NCBI GenBank assembly: GCA_031263965.1
Contig: JAISES010000086.1
Location: 1 to 9,307, forward strand
Source of the DNA: Prevotella sp.
GTDB taxonomy: Bacteria > Bacteroidota > Bacteroidia > Bacteroidales > Dysgonomonadaceae
Length of the DNA stretch: 9,307 bases
Reading direction: 5' to 3'
The number at the start of each line of letters is the position of its first letter. Within the stretch, counting starts at the first letter, position 1. Shown here in pieces: positions 6,716 to 9,307 of this stretch. The position numbers and the translations under genes were made by a program. The notes under the pieces were generated by a model. The model worked only from the letters and a program-made list of their open reading frames with translations. It made no database searches and was not told the origin of the DNA.

Positions 6716-7376
6716 TTGTTAAAGCATTTTTAAATGATTGGTTTCTCTGGTAATTCGGATAAGTTTCATATATTTTACTTAATTCTTCTAAACTCATAGC
6801 CTTATCTATCATTTCAAAGATGATAGATGATGGTTGTTCCTGTCCTGTGTTCCCTGGGGACGTCGGCTTTGGCTCCGGATTTTTAACTTTGCCTTTATCG
6901 GTAGAGAATCGAACCCTGCTTTTTTCGTCTGATATATCCAGCTCTACAATTTCACGCAGGTCGTTATATCCTATGTGCGATACGTGGAATTCTGCGTATT
7001 TCAGATTCTCCCCGCTTAATGGAGTAATCCAAATAAAAGGAGATGTATATAATTCCCTGCCTATGCCTATATTGAAACATGCTCTTTTGAACGAGTCGGA
7101 AGCTTCTCCTTTTTCTTTCTCCGTGTTGCTTTCGGTTCCCACATCCTGTTTTCTTATCCACATGTTCTTTTCGTGATCCCATATTTCAACAGTGCAGAAT
7201 AAGTTACCGTTAACTACATCGTGGAAACGCTGCCATCCTGTAATGCCAAATGTTTCATCCAATATTCTCATGTCACACCGGGCGTCTTTATACAATAGGA
7301 ATACGCCACCACTATCTTTTATGGATTGCACACGAACGTCTATTTCGTCCGCCCTTAATAATCGTATATTTTTCAT
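6678..7376 (-). CDS. Rad52-like single-strand annealing protein (232 aa)
   Basis: The N-terminal domain (about residues 1-140) has the Rad52/Sak-type pattern. An early basic segment (LLRADEIDVRVQ) precedes GWQRFHDVVNGNLFCTVEIWD (47-67), and the central signature GEASDSFKRACFNIGIGREL (90-109) corresponds to the conserved 'A...KRA...FG.G..LY' helix of phage annealases. A Pro/Gly/Gln-rich linker around 165-182 leads to a small C-terminal helical domain (FEMIDKAMSLEELSKIYE). Such proteins form rings on single-stranded DNA and anneal complementary strands. The gene starts 3 bp after the lectin-like gene and overlaps the exonuclease gene by 38 bp, so annealase and nuclease form a Red-like pair. RecT or Erf families fit less well. 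Confidence 0.85.
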   Translation of the reverse strand: MKNIRLLRADEIDVRVQSIKDSGGVFLLYKDARCDMRILDETFGITGWQRFHDVVNGNLFCTVEIWDHEKNMWIRKQDVGTESNTEKEKGEASDSFKRACFNIGIGRELYTSPFIWITPLSGENLKYAEFHVSHIGYNDLREIVELDISDEKSRVRFSTDKGKVKNPEPKPTSPGNTGQEQPSSIIFEMIDKAMSLEELSKIYETYPNYQRNQSFKNALTNAKSKLKLQPAS

Positions 7377-7379
7377 GTT

Positions 7380-7886
7380 TTATTCTCTAGACAGTTCATC
7401 GATTATTTTACTATTCTTGATGCAACGCACCGAGAAGCCGTACGCACGGTAGTTGTAGTAGCTAGGGTAGACGTTACCGCTGCTGAAGTACAGGTTGTAA
7501 CCACTGCCTCCGTTAGGCGAGGGCGACCAATAGTACCCATTGGAGCCTACGTTGTTCAGCGAACCATTGCTAGCGTTACGATAGCCCGCAGCGGGGAATT
7601 CTACTTTGAAACCGTCGGGGAATGTAAATACGCCAACTTTCTTATCTTCGTCGAATACGTATTCGGTATCTTCGACCAACTGCACAAACTCTTCACGTGT
7701 TGGTAAACGATATCCTTTCGGGCAAGCCTCTATCGCTTCATCCTGCGTGTAATAGCCTGGAAGCAATATGCTGTCCTTCCAGATGTTGGATTCGCCGAAA
7801 GATGATTTTGCTCTTCCATCTACCAACATATCGAGCTTCCGCTCAATGGAATCAAGCCTCTTTAGTATGTTTTGTATTTCTTTCAT
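7380..7886 (-). CDS. C-type-lectin-fold protein resembling a DGR variable protein (168 aa)
   Basis: Residues 1-25 form a probable coiled coil (IQNILKRLDSIERKLDML). The rest is a C-type-lectin/FISUMP-like domain: GYRLPTREEFVQLVED (58-73), FPDGFKVEFPAAGYR (89-103), VGSNGYYWSPSP (113-124) and GFSVRCIK at 150-157. This ordering and the 'AAGYR...GYYWS...GFSVR' frame match the variable proteins of Bacteroides diversity-generating retroelements, which use the fold to display changeable binding residues. The C-terminal third uses many AAC, TAC and AGC codons at surface positions, as expected after adenine mutagenesis. No reverse transcriptase, Avd gene or template repeat is in the window, so it may be mutagenised from a distance or be a fixed paralogue. 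It sits 14 bp after the 77-aa gene and 3 bp before the annealase gene, an unusual place for a receptor-type protein. Confidence 0.75.
   Translation of the reverse strand: MKEIQNILKRLDSIERKLDMLVDGRAKSSFGESNIWKDSILLPGYYTQDEAIEACPKGYRLPTREEFVQLVEDTEYVFDEDKKVGVFTFPDGFKVEFPAAGYRNASNGSLNNVGSNGYYWSPSPNGGSGYNLYFSSGNVYPSYYNYRAYGFSVRCIKNSKIIDELSRE
7416..7577 (-). other. Candidate DGR variable repeat (VR) in the lectin-fold gene
   Basis: Between codons 104 and 149 the minus strand has codons whose first two bases are drawn from A, T and G before a mostly invariant C or T (AAC, GCT, AGC, AAT, TAC, AGT), alternating with invariant codons (ggt, tcg, ctg, gta, ggc). The block closes with the invariant, GC-rich ggcttctcggtgcgttgcat, the usual place for the homing signal of DGRs. 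The limits are approximate because no template repeat is available for alignment. No second copy of the conserved end was seen on either strand of the window. Confidence 0.5.
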
Positions 7887-7900
7887 GTCCGGTTATTTGG

Positions 7901-8134
7901 TTAATCTCTTGATTTTTCAAACGCCTTTGAAAAAGGATCATAAACTACCTGGCACGTAATCAGGCAACCATCTTCCATCTCAAGCGTCGTGTGGTTTCTG
8001 GTTACAAGTTTCGATTTACCTTCAACAAGGAAGGTTTCGTTTACTTTGTCAAGGTTTACTACTTTTTTGGCATTTGTTACAAAGTGGCCTTCTGTTGAAG
8101 AAGGACTTACATTAATTCTTTCAATTGTTTTCAT
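7901..8134 (-). CDS. Unknown protein (77 aa)
   Basis: I do not recognise a family. The 77-residue product starts MKTIERINVSPSSTEGHF and has alternating hydrophobic and polar residues (AKKVVNLDKVNETFLVEGK, then TTLEMEDGCLITCQVVYD), which suggests a small beta-rich fold. Two Cys (residues 57 and 61) are not arranged as a zinc site. There is no membrane segment or signal peptide. The ATG at 8134 follows an A/T-rich leader (aataacaa), 18 bp after the DUF6745-type gene's stop, and the gene ends 14 bp before the lectin-fold gene, so it is clearly part of the operon. A role as partner of the lectin-like protein is possible but unsupported. Confidence 0.65.
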   Translation of the reverse strand: MKTIERINVSPSSTEGHFVTNAKKVVNLDKVNETFLVEGKSKLVTRNHTTLEMEDGCLITCQVVYDPFSKAFEKSRD

Positions 8135-8152
8135 TTGTTATTTTATTTTCAG

Positions 8153-9265
8153 TTAATATTCATATTTCATGAGTGAAAAATACCTGTCTCCACTTATATG
8201 GATAAGGTCTGATATGTCATCCTGGGACAGTTCTTGCAGAAGTTTATTCCCGTTATCGGTAAATACTGTGGAAAACCTTTCCCCCTGCCTCTGGATATAT
8301 TTAATTTCAGCTGAAAGTTTTGCGGGGACGCGATAAAGAGAGGCTATTGCATCCTTAGCGTTATCATTTACCGGATCGACTGAAAGAAAAAACATCCTGT
8401 CCGTGCTAGGACACCAGCATCTTACAAATGCAAGGTCGGTACTATTGTTTATTTTGCCCTTAAACAAGGTATATACCCCTATATTCATTCCCCGTGTAGT
8501 GCCTTTCAGATATTCTTCCGGTTTCTTGTCCGTATATGTATTTATCTCTTTAAGATTGGATGATATAAACCTGAATAAGGTTTCGTTTCCGTGTTTTTCT
8601 TCAATAAAGGATAATGCCGCCGCTTTTATCTCCTCGTTGCTTTCTTTGATGAATGATTCAAATGTGTATTCATTATTCCGGAGTTGATTAAACATATCCT
8701 CTTTCAGAGAAACACCATGTATGAAGTAATATCGACTGCCGTCTTTAAATCTTACGCACGCATCAGATACCGAATGTAACCGGCCCCTGTTATCCCTGTC
8801 TACGGATATAGGCGGCTGAATCGCAAACACGTAATTTTCGTATTCATAAGCGTTAAAAACTCCTGATTTAATCAGCTTCTTGTATTTTCTGAAATTAAAA
8901 TTATCAAGGATATTAATTTTTTCAAAAAAATCATAAAAAGAGGCCCATCCGTAATTCGATAAATCTATATATGATGAATATTCATTAAATAAATCCCCGA
9001 CAGAATCCCAGACAGAAGCCCTGACAGAAGCCCTGACAGAATCCCCGACAGAAGCCCTGACAGAATCCCCGACAGAAGCCCTGACAGAATCCCTGACAGA
9101 ATCCCTGACAGAAGCCCTGACAGAATCCCTGACAGAAGCCCAGACAGAAGCCCAGACAGAATCCCAGACAGAATCCCTGACAGAAGCCCTGACAGAATCC
9201 CTGACAGAATCCCTGACAGAATCCCCGACAGAATCCCCGACAGAATCCCTGACAGAATCCCTGAC
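8153..9265 (-). CDS. DUF6745-type protein with N-terminal (D/A)SV(R/G/W) repeats, 5'-truncated
   Basis: The obvious start, a GTG at 8830 (VFAIQPP), is not real. The frame continues without a stop up to the end of genuine sequence, giving 370 visible residues. From the N-terminal side these are about 89 residues of the tetrapeptide (D/A)SV(R/G/W); then GDLFNEYSSYIDLSNYGWAS and FYDFFEKINIL; then a domain with PPISVDRDNRGRLHSVSDA, VRFKDGSRYYFIHGVSL, and near the end FVRCWCPSTDRMFFLSVDP. This order (SV repeats, G-W-x-x-F-Y-D-F-F, an RLH...DG...HGV hairpin, a 'CPST' strand) is what I recall of DUF6745 proteins, found in many bacteria and phages with unknown function. The true N-terminus is missing because the contig ends in adapter. 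No enzyme motif is evident. It is the most upstream gene seen, 18 bp ahead of the 77-aa gene. Confidence 0.8.
   Translation of the reverse strand, partial: VRDSVRDSVGDSVGDSVRDSVRDSVRASVRDSVWDSVWASVWASVRDSVRASVRDSVRDSVRASVGDSVRASVGDSVRASVRASVWDSVGDLFNEYSSYIDLSNYGWASFYDFFEKINILDNFNFRKYKKLIKSGVFNAYEYENYVFAIQPPISVDRDNRGRLHSVSDACVRFKDGSRYYFIHGVSLKEDMFNQLRNNEYTFESFIKESNEEIKAAALSFIEEKHGNETLFRFISSNLKEINTYTDKKPEEYLKGTTRGMNIGVYTLFKGKINNSTDLAFVRCWCPSTDRMFFLSVDPVNDNAKDAIASLYRVPAKLSAEIKYIQRQGERFSTVFTDNGNKLLQELSQDDISDLIHISGDRYFSLMKYEY
8999..9265 (-). repeat. 12-bp tandem repeat, 22 full units plus a partial one, coding
   Basis: On the plus strand the unit is GACAGAA(T/G)CCC(T/C/A). There are 22 contiguous units from 8999 to 9262 with no indel, then a partial unit. 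Ten of 12 columns are invariant. Column 8 is T in 14 units and G in 8; column 12 is T in 14, C in 4 and A in 4. In the reading frame of the DUF6745 gene these two columns switch Asp/Ala and Arg/Gly/Trp; Ser and Val never change. Because 12 is a multiple of 3, five of the six frames remain open through the array, which creates spurious ORFs. Confidence 0.97.
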
Positions 9266-9307
9266 AGATCGGAAGAGCGTCGGGGAGGGAAAGTGGGTCG
9301 CATTCTG
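9266..9307. other. Illumina adapter read-through at contig end (artefact)
   Basis: The sequence switches abruptly from the repeat to AGATCGGAAGAGCGTCG at 9266-9282, the start of the standard Illumina adapter. The remainder (gggagggaaagtgggt) matches the adapter's following TGTAGGGAAAGAGTGT with several mismatches, as in low-quality read ends. The first three bases, AGA, also fit the next repeat unit, so the junction is placed at 9266-9268. Nothing here should be annotated as genomic. Confidence 0.93.

Noticed and set aside
6820..7182. Frames of 118 aa (plus) and 72 aa (minus) inside the annealase gene
   Set aside because: Both overlap the Rad52-like domain signature and have no independent start context or recognisable sequence.
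8999..9262. CRISPR array or phage origin iterons
   Set aside because: The units are 12 bp, directly abutting and without spacers, and they encode part of a conserved protein in frame. This is a coding minisatellite.
8965..9303. A 112-aa minus-strand frame of Leu-Ser-Gly-Ile repeats starting MRPTFPPRRSSDL
   Set aside because: It begins inside adapter sequence and is out of frame with the conserved domain of the DUF6745-type gene; the array is open in several frames because its period is a multiple of three.
1..9307. DGR template repeat or reverse transcriptase elsewhere in the window
   Set aside because: I looked for a second copy of the conserved VR end (ggcttctcggtgcg and its complement) and for reverse-transcriptase motifs and found neither.

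Overview
The window looks like part of the early (DNA metabolism) region of a double-stranded DNA phage or prophage of a Bacteroidales host. This host call is an inference. It rests on the recognisable families (DUF6291, a Bacteroides-type C-type-lectin variable protein, a Rad52-like annealase, NinG), on start codons preceded by A/T-rich leaders without a clear Shine-Dalgarno sequence, and on the moderate-to-low GC. Every convincing gene lies on the minus strand, packed with overlaps of 4-38 bp or gaps of 3-22 bp. The only real intergenic gap, about 200 bp, holds a tRNA-like RNA.

In transcription order (high to low coordinates) the layout is as follows. (1) A 5'-truncated DUF6745-type protein (8153-9265) whose visible N-terminal part is a 12-bp tandem repeat encoding a (D/A)SV(R/G/W) tetrapeptide. 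(2) A 77-aa unknown protein. (3) A C-type-lectin-fold protein resembling the variable protein of a diversity-generating retroelement (DGR), with no reverse transcriptase or template repeat in the window. (4) A recombination cassette: Rad52-like annealing protein, PD-(D/E)XK exonuclease, small SSB-like protein ending in DDLPF, NinB-like protein, and NinG nuclease. (5) A 60-aa two-helix membrane protein. (6) A tRNA-Leu-like RNA with normal acceptor, D and T arms but an 82-nt anticodon domain. (7) An 845-aa SNF2-like helicase/adenine-or-cytosine-N methyltransferase fusion. (8) A cytosine-C5 methyltransferase split by a +1 frameshift. (9) A 68-aa unknown protein. (10) The start of a DUF6291 protein.

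The genes fit a lambda Red/Nin-like logic. The exonuclease resects DNA ends, the Rad52-like protein anneals the single strands, the SSB-like protein coats them, and NinB/NinG help mediate and resolve recombination. The two methyltransferases would modify phage DNA, most likely against host restriction.

The right end is not biological. From about 9266 the sequence becomes a degraded Illumina adapter, so the contig stops inside the repeat array. The repeat itself is real and in frame with the DUF6745 gene. The apparent Leu/Ser/Gly/Ile repeat protein in another frame is an artefact that starts inside the adapter.
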